The notes under the pieces were generated by a model. It was not told where the DNA came from and did not search any database. It saw only the letters and a list, made by a program, of their open reading frames with translations. DNA of 20,641 nt from JBDNFP01 sp041689775 (lineage in GTDB: Bacteria; Bacteroidota; Bacteroidia; Cytophagales; Spirosomataceae): NCBI GenBank assembly GCA_041689775.1, contig JBDNFP010000113.1, positions 1 to 20,641 of the forward strand, given 5' to 3'. How positions within the stretch are numbered: position 1 is the stretch's first letter; the number at the start of each line of letters is the position of its first letter. The position numbers and the translations under genes are program-made. Of the stretch, positions 1-6,244 are shown piece by piece.

Positions 1-92
1 AGGTAAAAATTATATCTATATTTACGTCCGACTACTTACAATATATCATATATTCAGATTAGTACAGAATAATACAATAAGATTTAAAAAAA

Positions 93-115
93 GTGTCCCC
101 CAAACTGTCCCCCAA
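93..115. repeat. Left-end direct repeat, putative integrase-binding site
   Basis: Two tandem units of GTCCCCCAA lie 12 bases apart inside this stretch. The 15 bases GTGTCCCCCAAACTG recur exactly at 4483-4497 in the same orientation, just beyond the last gene of the element. The position just upstream of the integrase gene and its probable -7 box suggests an arm-type integrase site, or an end of the element, that could also repress the integrase promoter. The repeat is seen; the function is inferred. Confidence 0.5.
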
Positions 116-128
116 CTAGGAAAGGTTG

Positions 129-136
129 TATCTTTG
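129..136 (+). promoter_or_regulatory. Probable -7 box of the integrase promoter
   Basis: TATCTTTG is an exact match to the Bacteroidota -7 consensus TAnnTTTG and lies 27 bases upstream of the integrase start at 164. No TTG -33 element is found 19-21 bases upstream. That interval is occupied by the GTCCCCCAA repeats, so integrase or an accessory protein may control this promoter. Confidence 0.4.
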
Positions 137-163
137 GTATGTTCGATTCTTAAAAATACATAC

Positions 164-1472
164 ATGGCAAAGATTAACTTTTACCTCCGTGACAAGGAGG
201 CCGCAACACCTACCCCTATTCTTCATATTTGTCAGCTACTACGGTGTACGCCTGACCAAGTACCCCACCGGTGAAACCATGCCGCCCCAATTTTGGGACA
301 CCACCACCCAGCGCGCCAAACTCACCAAGAAGTTTCCCACCTTCCCGGAATTCAATACCCGCCTGAAAAACATTGCTACCATGGCGGAGGACGTGCTACG
401 CAAGTACATGAACGACCATGACCAGCAGCCGCCCAACGTGGACACCTACCGCGCCCTATTGGATGAGCAGCTAGACCGAACCCCCAAAGTAGTCGCCAAA
501 CCCCTTGATTTGTTCGGGTACATTGAGGACTACTTGCAAGACTGTGAAACCCGGATTATTGAAAAGACCGGTAGACCGATGACAAAGGGAACGCTACGGG
601 TGTACAAACAGACCGCGCGGGTATTGAAAGAATTTAGGGCTACCCACTACAAGAAAAGAGAATTCAGTTTTGCCCAGATAGATCACCACTTCTATTCGCA
701 GTTTCAGCAGTATCTCGTAAAACAGAACTTTGCGACCAATACGATAGGGAAACACATCCGCAAGTTGAAAACGTTTTTCATTGAGGCCCAGGAGCGCGGT
801 TTAATGCCCAATTTCAGCCCCAAACGATTCAAGGCAGTATCTGAGCCGGATTCAATATATTTGAATGAGGGCGAAATTAACGCCCTTTTTGAACTTGACC
901 TTAGCCAGCAGACACGACTGGAAAAAGTGCGCGACCTGTTTTTAGTCGGATGTTGGACGGGCCTACGATTTTCCGACTTTACCCGGATCAGCCCGGCGGA
1001 CATGGACGGGGAATTTATCGAAATGGAAACCCAAAAGACGGGCGAAATCGTGGTGATACCGATACACCCGCAAGTTGAGGCAATTATGAGCCGCTACAAG
1101 GGTATCACGCCCAACAGCCTACCCAAACCTATCAGTAATCAGCGGATGAACGACTATCTCAAAGAATTGGGAAACAGGCGGGGTTTGATTCTATCGTGTC
1201 GGAAACCATCACGAAAGGCGGCATAAAACAGACCGTGAATCACCCAAAGTACAACTTGCATTAGAACCCATACCGCGCGGAGGAGTTTCGCCACCAATCA
1301 GTATTTGGCGGGTTTTCCCCCAACGTCAATTATGAAGATCACCGGCCACCGTACCGAAACGTCCTTTATGAAGTACATCAAGGTAACACCGCGCGAAACA
1401 GCAAACAGGCTACGGGAACTTTGGCGGGAGAATACACAAGGTAAGGTCAAACCGCTGCGTGTGGCTCAATAG
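164..1472 (+). pseudogene. Tyrosine recombinase/integrase, frameshifted
   Basis: Phage-type integrase of the Bacteroidota family, about 430 residues if repaired. It would excise and integrate the element. The start at 164 gives MAKINFYLRD, the usual arm-binding N-terminus, then the frame changes near 218-224 into FIFVSYYGVRLTK. The SAM-like core-binding domain and the first catalytic Arg (GCWTGLRFSDF, near 950-975) follow in one open frame that ends at 1226. Conserved sequence actually leaves that frame near 1169-1171 (LGKQAGFDSIV, consistent with one lost G in a G run), reaches a stop at 1262-1264, and resumes from 1266 as THTARRSFATN, then ITGHRTETSFMKYIK with the catalytic Tyr, to a stop at 1470-1472. 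All catalytic motifs exist but in shifted frames. This is a recent pseudogene, or the sequence contains indel errors. Confidence 0.85.
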
Positions 1473-1639
1473 TTGAAAAACTGAAACATAATGCAATATA
1501 ATATTCGGCAAATTTCTGTAATACAACAGTTTGTAATTATACCACTTGCTACACTTGTGCGGGGGAAAGAGGGGGGAAACCATTTCGTTTCATTTCATTT
1601 TTTCAAAAATAAAACTTAACATCAAAAATCAAATGTTCG

Positions 1640-2350
1640 ATGGAAAAAGACGTAATTAAGGCTAATGGCCTTGATCAAATCTTTAACGGAATTGTAGGGA
1701 TTTGGACAGGGTATCTTCTGCAAGGGGTAGGATTTTATTTAAATGAACAAGACGCCAAAAATAGGGTTCGTAGGGTGTTAGATGCACTATATTTTGAACA
1801 TAGGGAATATGAATTAACAGCATCAGAATTGTTAGGGATTGTTTTTCTTGTATTTATTAAGACGGAAATAGTTTATGAAGTCAATGGAACTCGAATTGAG
1901 TCTGCCGATATTCCGTTACTTAAACTTCGTAGGTTTATTGGGGAATGGATAGTTGAAAAAAAACGCGAGTATCAGGAGAATTTACAGCTATTCAACCCTA
2001 CTCCAAGTAAGTCGAAAATAAAAACAAATAAACAAAACCTCTTCGCCGCCCAATATGTGCTGATTGAATATTTTACAGAAGGAAAATTAAGACAAGTACC
2101 AGAATTTCCCCCTTTTGACAAATCCATACGACATAGAGAACTAGCCCAAAAATACGGAATTGGCAAGGATGCATTCAACAAGGCATTCCAGAGAATTGAT
2201 CGGATTTTAAATAGTAGGCCGATATCATCGAATCAGGTAGAGGCATACCGAGCGGATTTAATCATAGTGCAGAAATACTTTAACAGCAATGGTAATACTG
2301 ATTTAGCTCAAAAGGTACAGTCTGAACTCGATTCGTTTAAATTGAATTAA
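1640..2350 (+). CDS. Hypothetical protein of the integrative element
   Basis: I do not recognise a named family in this 236-residue protein. It is soluble, with no signal peptide or membrane segment. The N-terminal half (about 1-115) is mixed hydrophobic and charged. A basic linker of Ser, Lys and Asn residues follows near 120-132. The C-terminal part contains HRELAQKYGIGKDAFNKAFQRI, which reads like a helix-turn-helix or recognition-helix segment, so DNA binding is possible. Base composition is clearly more AT-rich than the GC-rich integrase and helix-turn-helix genes on either side, suggesting a different origin within the element. A weak promoter-like TACACTTG lies near 1551-1558. The ATG at 1640 is the first in frame. 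Expressed coding sequence is likely; function unknown. Confidence 0.7.
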   Translation: MEKDVIKANGLDQIFNGIVGIWTGYLLQGVGFYLNEQDAKNRVRRVLDALYFEHREYELTASELLGIVFLVFIKTEIVYEVNGTRIESADIPLLKLRRFIGEWIVEKKREYQENLQLFNPTPSKSKIKTNKQNLFAAQYVLIEYFTEGKLRQVPEFPPFDKSIRHRELAQKYGIGKDAFNKAFQRIDRILNSRPISSNQVEAYRADLIIVQKYFNSNGNTDLAQKVQSELDSFKLN

Positions 2351-2362
2351 ATTTTAGAAATT

Positions 2363-2397
2363 CGGGAATTCCCGCGCCCTTCCCGACCCCCTTCCCG
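2363..2397. repeat. Palindrome and three phased TTCCCG repeats
   Basis: The perfect 12-bp palindrome CGGGAATTCCCG (2363-2374) overlaps the first of three TTCCCG units at 2369, 2380 and 2392, spaced 11 and 12 bases, about one helical turn. They lie directly upstream of the inverted repeat at the helix-turn-helix gene start. Same-face spacing suggests a cooperative protein-binding site, either an operator or an iteron-like origin element. The repeats are seen; the role is inferred. Confidence 0.45.
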
Positions 2398-2402
2398 CCT
2401 TT

Positions 2403-2441
2403 TACTTTGCATCTTACTAAATCAAAAACAGATGCAAAGTA
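2403..2441. promoter_or_regulatory. 12-bp inverted repeat spanning the start codon of the HTH gene
   Basis: TACTTTGCATCT (2403-2414) is perfectly complementary in reverse to AGATGCAAAGTA (2430-2441), with a 15-base AT-rich spacer. The right arm contains the ATG at 2432. The left arm overlaps TTACTTTG (2402-2409), one mismatch from the TAnnTTTG -7 box. It could be a dimer operator for autoregulation by the encoded DNA-binding protein, or an mRNA hairpin hiding the start codon. Confidence 0.55.
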
Positions 2442-2716
2442 TTATTTCAACACAGTTTACGCCCGATGAGCTAACAGAACTCATCCGTTTGGCAGTATCC
2501 GAGGCAATTACCGCCTTTGTGCCTTACCCTACCCTACCCACGGAACCCCGCTATTTGAGCCGCAAGGAGACCGCCGCCCGTCTAACACTCAAGACCCTCT
2601 GGGATCGTACCCGTAGGGGGGATATTACCGCCCACCGATTCGGGAACCGGGTACTCTACAAACTGGAAGATGTGGAGGCAGCACTCAGCAAAGTAAGAAC
2701 CACTCTTAACCGCTGA
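2432..2716 (+). CDS. Helix-turn-helix (MerR-like/excisionase-type) protein
   Basis: This 94-residue protein has a MerR-like winged helix-turn-helix domain of the HTH_17/excisionase class at about residues 41-86. It begins RYLSRKETAARLTLKTLW, followed by the basic turn RRGDITAHRFGNRVLYK and the closing DVEAAL helix. Proteins of this type in integrative elements bind DNA near the attachment site and direct excision, or repress element genes. The N-terminal 30 residues look like a short helical extension. The gene is five bases from the start of the next one, so the two are probably co-transcribed. The start ATG at 2432 sits in the right arm of a perfect inverted repeat, which fits autoregulation. 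Excisionase versus repressor cannot be decided from the sequence. Confidence 0.8.
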   Translation: MQSIISTQFTPDELTELIRLAVSEAITAFVPYPTLPTEPRYLSRKETAARLTLKTLWDRTRRGDITAHRFGNRVLYKLEDVEAALSKVRTTLNR

Positions 2717-2720
2717 ACCG

Positions 2721-3158
2721 ATGGCAACTAAATGTTCATTTCTACACAACGGGAAAACCACGGACTATTTCCGGGAAGAGTACCAGCTCAATGAGGAGAC
2801 CGGGAAGTACGAAAAACTTTCTACCGGTGTGCCCTTTGACACCTTACCCGCTGAACTCTGGACAGAGGAGGCGAGGGATGAGGTCACGCGACGCTACTCG
2901 AACGGGTATATTATCACCGGTCGAATCCGGAACAAAACCCGCCTATTCTTTACGGGATTACGAAATACGCCTTTTAGTGGGTACCTCCACGGGAACGACT
3001 GCGATAAGTCAGAGGTATGTTTTCGTTTCTGGAGCCATGATACCCGTTTAGCAGTATACTATTTCCGTAGACTACGGGTATATCCTTCGCACGTCAGCGG
3101 GTTCTATTCGCAATTCCTGACCCACTTACACAAAACCCAATCAACAGCTATGGTATAG
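2721..3158 (+). CDS. Hypothetical 145-residue protein of the integrative element
   Basis: Not recognised. The start ATG at 2721 follows the stop of the helix-turn-helix gene by four bases, so the two are likely one transcript. The first 40 residues are polar and acidic (NGKTTDYFREEYQLNEETGK). The middle is rich in Arg and aromatic residues (TRRYSNGYIITGRIRNKTRLFFTGL), and the C-terminal third continues basic and aromatic (YYFRRLRVYPSHVSGFYSQF). There is no signal peptide or membrane segment. The composition suits a small nucleic-acid-associated protein, but no motif proves it. A strong hairpin terminator follows directly at 3169-3203. The opening 33 bases of the gene resemble the stretch at 3208-3241 in front of the replication-like gene. 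Confidence 0.6.
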   Translation: MATKCSFLHNGKTTDYFREEYQLNEETGKYEKLSTGVPFDTLPAELWTEEARDEVTRRYSNGYIITGRIRNKTRLFFTGLRNTPFSGYLHGNDCDKSEVCFRFWSHDTRLAVYYFRRLRVYPSHVSGFYSQFLTHLHKTQSTAMV

Positions 3159-3168
3159 AATCAGAACA

Positions 3169-3203
3169 AAAAAGGGGATAGGCAAAACGCCCGTCCCCTT
3201 TTT
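3169..3203. terminator. Bidirectional intrinsic terminator
   Basis: The stem AAAAAGGGGA (3169-3178) pairs perfectly with TCCCCTTTTT (3194-3203), and an inner GGC/GCC helix surrounds an AAAAC loop. The A run on one side and T run on the other allow termination in both directions. It separates the HTH transcription unit from the replication-initiator-like gene. Confidence 0.8.
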
Positions 3204-3245
3204 ATTCAAATGTTCGATTCTCACACAACGGCAAAAATCACCGCT

Positions 3246-3887
3246 ATGATTATCTTTGTAAAGATATGGATAAATACACGGGGACTATCAGAACAACTTC
3301 GGAAAGATACCCGACTTGAATTCACGGCAGACAAGATAAATACCGAAACGGGGGAGGATCACTCCGGACGAAGAATAGCTACAATCAGAAATTTGAAAAT
3401 AGTTATTAATGGGTCAGGCATGGTAGAGGTAACAGGAAGTTTGCATAAGTATGCCAATGGCGGAGAGCATAACCACGACGACTTTACGTTTGATCGTCTG
3501 CAAGAAACAGTTGAGGAAGTATCCGCCCTACTTCGTACCCCACCCGAAAAGGTGACAATCCATAATATTGAGTTCGGGGTGAACATTGCGATACATACCC
3601 CCCCGTTCAGGTTCTTGGATAACATCTTGAATTATCGATTCAGATTGCCCGACGTTCGCTCGTTTGGCGGTCGTGGATACCTTAAACAATGGCAGCACCA
3701 AAATTTTATAGTGAAAGTGTACGACAAAAAACAACAGTACCACCTTGATACTAATACCCTACGATTTGAGGTCAAAGTAATGGCGATGGCATATTTTAAG
3801 AACGTGGAGGTTCGGACGATGGCGGATTTGTTGGATAGTCAGAAATTAGCCGTTTTAGGGGTTATCCTCCGCGACACGAAGGGTTAA
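3246..3887 (+). CDS. Replication-initiator-like protein, N-terminal part of a split gene
   Basis: This part resembles the initiator-like proteins found in small Bacteroidota mobile elements, related in outline to the phage/plasmid gene II/X type. Visible landmarks are MIIFVKIWINTRGL at the start, LKIVINGSGMVEVTGSLHKY, HNIEFGVNI, the segment IVKVYDKKQQYHL, and LRFEVKVM near the end. The family assignment is from memory of these motifs and is not certain. I chose the ATG at 3246, which begins the conserved-looking sequence; an in-frame ATG at 3210 would add 12 residues unlike the rest. The frame stops at TAA 3885-3887, but the sequence continues sensibly one frame over (GLMVGEKLDTEQM) into the next gene. 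The two are therefore probably a single gene broken by one lost base in a GGG run. Confidence 0.6.
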   Translation: MIIFVKIWINTRGLSEQLRKDTRLEFTADKINTETGEDHSGRRIATIRNLKIVINGSGMVEVTGSLHKYANGGEHNHDDFTFDRLQETVEEVSALLRTPPEKVTIHNIEFGVNIAIHTPPFRFLDNILNYRFRLPDVRSFGGRGYLKQWQHQNFIVKVYDKKQQYHLDTNTLRFEVKVMAMAYFKNVEVRTMADLLDSQKLAVLGVILRDTKG

Positions 3888-4465
3888 TGGTAGGCGAAAA
3901 GTTGGACACAGAGCAAATGACAGCCCCTGAACGTCGTATTTATGAAAAGGGTATGAACCCCCACTTTTGGCGCGACCTACCCAACCGGCAGCAGCGCAAT
4001 TACTACCGGAAACAATTTGAGCAGATCATCAGAAAGTACGGAGGCCGTACCCGTGAAACAGTAGGTGAACAGATTACTGGAAAGGTTAATTCACTACTGA
4101 AAAGTTCGAACGTTTTACCCGCCCACAAGAAACAAAACTTAGTACGTTTTACTACTTCAAGTATACTAGTAAGACAGACCAATGTAGACAGGGCGGTTAA
4201 TGCCTCAAATCAAGATCAGGAACGACGATGTAAAGTTTGTGGAACTTCTATCGGTCACAGGCGGAGCAGCGCGGTATTTTGCGAAAAGAAAAGATGTAGA
4301 AATATTGACAGCAACCCCCGCAACAATTTAAAGAGGCGGGTATTCAACAGTAAGAATCAGACTGTTCTTTTTGAGTTCAGAGAAGTATTCAGGCCGACAC
4401 AGCAGCAGCGCGAACTATTGATTCAGGTGTACCCCGATGGCGTACCGATGAAACAAACCAAGTAG
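3887..4465 (+). CDS. Replication-initiator-like protein, C-terminal zinc-finger part
   Basis: This 192-residue frame starts at the ATG sharing its A with the preceding TAA (TAATG, a translational-coupling arrangement). It begins with MTAPERRIYEKGMNPHFWRDL, then a basic helical stretch (NYYRKQFEQIIRKYGG), a linker, and a zinc-ribbon-like cluster C115-x2-C118 ... C132-x4-C137 followed by a basic DSNPRNNLKRR. The layout matches what would be the C-terminal half of the initiator-like protein upstream: polymerase-relaxed linker, then zinc finger for DNA contact. I infer one original gene of about 407 residues. Independent translation by coupled reinitiation, or a -1 frameshift, are alternatives. 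The stop at 4465 is 17 bases from the right-end direct repeat. Confidence 0.6.
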   Translation: MVGEKLDTEQMTAPERRIYEKGMNPHFWRDLPNRQQRNYYRKQFEQIIRKYGGRTRETVGEQITGKVNSLLKSSNVLPAHKKQNLVRFTTSSILVRQTNVDRAVNASNQDQERRCKVCGTSIGHRRSSAVFCEKKRCRNIDSNPRNNLKRRVFNSKNQTVLFEFREVFRPTQQQRELLIQVYPDGVPMKQTK

Positions 4466-4482
4466 TTGGCATTTTTCTAAAG

Positions 4483-4503
4483 GTGTCCCCCAAACTGCCC
4501 CAA
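4483..4503. repeat. Right-end direct repeat, putative integrase-binding site
   Basis: GTGTCCCCCAAACTG (4483-4497) repeats exactly the sequence at 93-107. The second unit here is shortened (GCCCCAAA rather than GTCCCCCAA). It lies between the last element gene and the tRNA-Arg terminator, which marks the right end of the element. Confidence 0.5.
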
Positions 4504-4505
4504 AT

Positions 4506-4545
4506 AAAAAACGAAACCCTTTAACTAACTGATAGTTAAAGGGTT
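4506..4545 (-). terminator. Intrinsic terminator of tRNA-Arg
   Basis: A perfect 13-bp stem (4515-4527 with 4533-4545) closes a 5-base ACTGA loop. Read on the minus strand it is followed by TTTCGTTTTTTATT, a good T tract. It lies 14 bases beyond the 3' end of the tRNA. The plus-strand side has only a broken T tract, so it probably works mainly for the tRNA. Confidence 0.8.
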
Positions 4546-4559
4546 ATTTATGTTTGTTG

Positions 4560-4633
4560 TGGTCTCGAAGGGACTCGAACCCCAAACCTCCTGATCCGTA
4601 GTCAGGTGCTCTATCCAATTGAGCTACGAAACC
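4560..4633 (-). tRNA. tRNA-Arg (anticodon ACG)
   Basis: On the minus strand the gene reads GGTTTCG ... CGAGACC plus discriminator A. The 7-bp acceptor stem contains one G-T pair. The D-loop AGCTCAATTGGATAGAGC, the anticodon arm CTGACTACGGATCAG with loop CTACGGA (anticodon ACG), and the T-arm GGGGTTCGAGTCCC are all present. CCA is not encoded, as is usual in Bacteroidota. The A at the wobble position is normally converted to inosine to read CGU, CGC and CGA. A clear promoter lies upstream and a strong terminator downstream. The 3' end faces the integrative element, consistent with a tRNA integration target. Confidence 0.95.
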
Positions 4634-4653
4634 GTTTCCGTTGAATTGGAACG

Positions 4654-4685
4654 CAAAAATAGGTGGTGTGATTGTTTTTACCAAA
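4654..4685 (-). promoter_or_regulatory. Bacteroidota-type promoter of tRNA-Arg
   Basis: On the minus strand TTTG (4682-4685) is followed after 20 bases by TATTTTTG (4654-4661), a full match to the -33/-7 consensus of the Bacteroidota primary sigma factor. The tRNA 5' end begins 20 bases downstream of the -7 box. Confidence 0.75.
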
Positions 4686-4724
4686 TCATTTGCGCTAATT
4701 TTAGTAGAAAATTGAAGATAAAAA

Positions 4725-5504
4725 TTATAGACCCTGATAATCAGGCTTTCTCTTTTGAAGAAAAGCCATGATTCCTTCGCCGGCATCGCGCGTTTCTCCC
4801 AATTTATCTTGTTCTACGGCCTCATGTTCGAGCATCGTTTCCAAATCTGACTGCATCGATTGATTTAGTACCTGTTTCATGGCGCCAATCGCTTTGGTAG
4901 GAGCCTCACGATAGTAGGCAAGTACTTCTGCCACGGCCTCATCTAGCTCGGCCGCTGGCACTGCACGTTGTATCAGGCCAATCTGAGCCGCTTCTGCGCC
5001 AAATACTTTCCTTCCGGTGGAAGCTAGTTCGAAGGCTTTGGCCGTACCCACCAGTCGAGGAAGAAAGAACGTAGAGCCCGCATCGGGCATTAGTCCGATA
5101 CTAACAAATATCTGGCTTAAATAGGCCTCCTCGGCTCCTATAATCACGTCACAGGCTAACGCCAATGAGCAGCCCGCCCCGGCGGCTACTCCGTTCAAAC
5201 GGCATACTACTGGCTTGGGTATCGTCCGGATGGCCAGAATCATGGGGTTATAGCGTTTCCGAAGGGCATCACCCAGGCTGGCGGCCTCGCCCATCCCCAC
5301 TTTCAGATCGGCTCCCGAGCAAAATGCTTTATCCCCCGCCCCGGTGAGCAATACAACCCGTACCGAAGCATCTGATGCGGCAGATTCTACCGCAAGGGTA
5401 ATTTCCTTGATCAAATCAGGACTCAGGGCATTATAAACCTGCGGACGATTGAGCGTAATATGAGCCACGCCGTCGGTTATTTCGTAGAGTAGGTTTTCGT
5501 ACAT
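4725..5504 (-). CDS. Enoyl-CoA hydratase/isomerase (crotonase family, PaaG-like)
   Basis: This 259-residue crotonase-fold enzyme acts on acyl-CoA in the cytoplasm. The oxyanion-hole segments are CSGADL (62-67) and GVAAGAGCSLALACD (105-119). The two Glu residues of true enoyl-CoA hydratases are absent at the expected positions (Ser113 and the FVS segment near 133-135), while PDAG supplies Asp141. That is the pattern of PaaG-type isomerases, which isomerise ring-1,2-epoxyphenylacetyl-CoA or shift enoyl-CoA double bonds. An isomerase in fatty-acid or aromatic degradation is thus likelier than a hydratase. No other phenylacetate (paa) gene is nearby, so the substrate is open. It has its own promoter inside the end of the upstream gene and lies on the same strand as that gene. 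Confidence 0.88.
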   Translation of the reverse strand: MYENLLYEITDGVAHITLNRPQVYNALSPDLIKEITLAVESAASDASVRVVLLTGAGDKAFCSGADLKVGMGEAASLGDALRKRYNPMILAIRTIPKPVVCRLNGVAAGAGCSLALACDVIIGAEEAYLSQIFVSIGLMPDAGSTFFLPRLVGTAKAFELASTGRKVFGAEAAQIGLIQRAVPAAELDEAVAEVLAYYREAPTKAIGAMKQVLNQSMQSDLETMLEHEAVEQDKLGETRDAGEGIMAFLQKRKPDYQGL

Positions 5505-5571
5505 GATGTAAATTTTGCTGATGAAGAAAGGTTTTTTATTTAGAAGCTACCTGACGGTATACTCCCGGTAC

Positions 5572-6210
5572 TTAAAAGTACAAAAATACCGCGGCTATAC
5601 TAATGACCAATCCTACTCCCAGTCCGGCACTTACCTGCCCTGGCGTGTGTGCGTTCAGACGAAGACGCGCACTCATGATCAGCCCCGTTATCAAAATACC
5701 CAGCATAAATGGATAAAAAAGCGTAGTATCGTTATAGCGAAGGAACAGCCCACCAAAGGCCCCTAAGAAGCCCCCTACTCCGGTAGTATGAGCACTTATC
5801 TGCCACCATATGCTTATCACCGCAATCACCGCAATTGACGCAGTAACGCTGCCTAGTACCACAGCAATTTGCGGAACTAGTTCACTGATGGGTTCGAACC
5901 GCCAGCCGAATAAATACGTGCTTAGTGTGTAAATGATTATTGTGCCCAGGTAAGGTAATCTTCGGTCACGCAGATTTTCAAGATGTAGGCTTTTGATTAA
6001 CCCCAACCGATAGAAGTAATAAATCAGCAGCGCCGGAGCCAGGAAGGTATTCAAAAACAATAGTAGCAGTAAACTCCATTGAGCAGAAGACCCTAGTGTG
6101 CTTACTCCCACCAGATCGGGAGCAAGAATAAATAGAACACCGAATAAATAGGTGGGCATCAATAAGGGATGCAGCACTACGGACAAAACAAGGGCAATAC
6201 GGGTATTCAA
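5572..6210 (-). CDS. PAP2-like integral membrane protein
   Basis: This 212-residue protein has about six hydrophobic segments (roughly 5-30, 44-68, 86-101, 113-136, 145-158 and 165-212). It resembles the reduced PAP2 (phosphatidic-acid phosphatase type 2) membrane proteins common in Bacteroidota. SAHTTGVGG (139-147) sits where PSGH is expected. R182-x5-H188-x3-Q192 matches the third motif, except that the usual Asp is Gln. Catalysis is therefore doubtful; a lipid or isoprenoid phosphate binding role is possible. The start at 6210 is a TTG codon. An in-frame stop lies 12 bases upstream with no ATG between, so TTG or a later start must be used. A good promoter stands upstream. Confidence 0.7.
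   Translation of the reverse strand: MNTRIALVLSVVLHPLLMPTYLFGVLFILAPDLVGVSTLGSSAQWSLLLLLFLNTFLAPALLIYYFYRLGLIKSLHLENLRDRRLPYLGTIIIYTLSTYLFGWRFEPISELVPQIAVVLGSVTASIAVIAVISIWWQISAHTTGVGGFLGAFGGLFLRYNDTTLFYPFMLGILITGLIMSARLRLNAHTPGQVSAGLGVGLVISIAAVFLYF
5581..5610 (-). promoter_or_regulatory. Promoter of the enoyl-CoA hydratase/isomerase gene
   Basis: On the minus strand TTG (5608-5610), a 19-base spacer and TATTTTTG (5581-5588) match the Bacteroidota consensus. It is embedded in the last codons of the PAP2-like gene and would give a 5' leader of about 70 bases before the ATG at 5504. Confidence 0.55.
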
Positions 6211-6244
6211 GGGCTCTGGTTAGGTTTTGTGATATGGTAATCAA

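Larger units (their letters stand above)
93..4503. mobile_element. Small decaying integrative element next to tRNA-Arg
   Basis: The element comprises a broken integrase, an unknown 236-residue protein, a helix-turn-helix protein of excisionase type, an unknown 145-residue protein and a split replication-initiator-like gene, all on the plus strand and bracketed by the GTGTCCCCCAAACTG repeats. The right end lies about 57 bases from the 3' end of tRNA-Arg. The boundaries given are those of the repeats. No duplicated tRNA 3' end is visible on the left, so the true attachment sites are not resolved and the left one may lie outside the window. No resistance, toxin or conjugation gene is recognised in it. 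Confidence 0.6.

Noticed and set aside
40..54. AATATAT-C-ATATATT palindrome as an attachment-site core
   Set aside because: Low-complexity AT tract with no counterpart at the right end of the element.
3251..3258. TATCTTTG, a perfect -7 box, as promoter of the replication-initiator-like gene
   Set aside because: It lies inside the likely coding sequence, just after the chosen ATG at 3246, and no TTG is spaced correctly upstream. It is also part of a short coding palindrome (ATCTTTGTAAAGAT).
3881..3887. Classical -1 slippery heptamer at the initiator-like gene junction
   Set aside because: The sequence AAGGGTT in this phase does not have the X-XXY-YYZ form, and no clear downstream pseudoknot was found by eye.
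4..4729. TAAAAATTATA shared by 4-14 and 4719-4729 as the element attachment repeat
   Set aside because: Eleven AT-only bases are likely to recur by chance here, and this boundary would place tRNA-Arg and its promoter inside the element.
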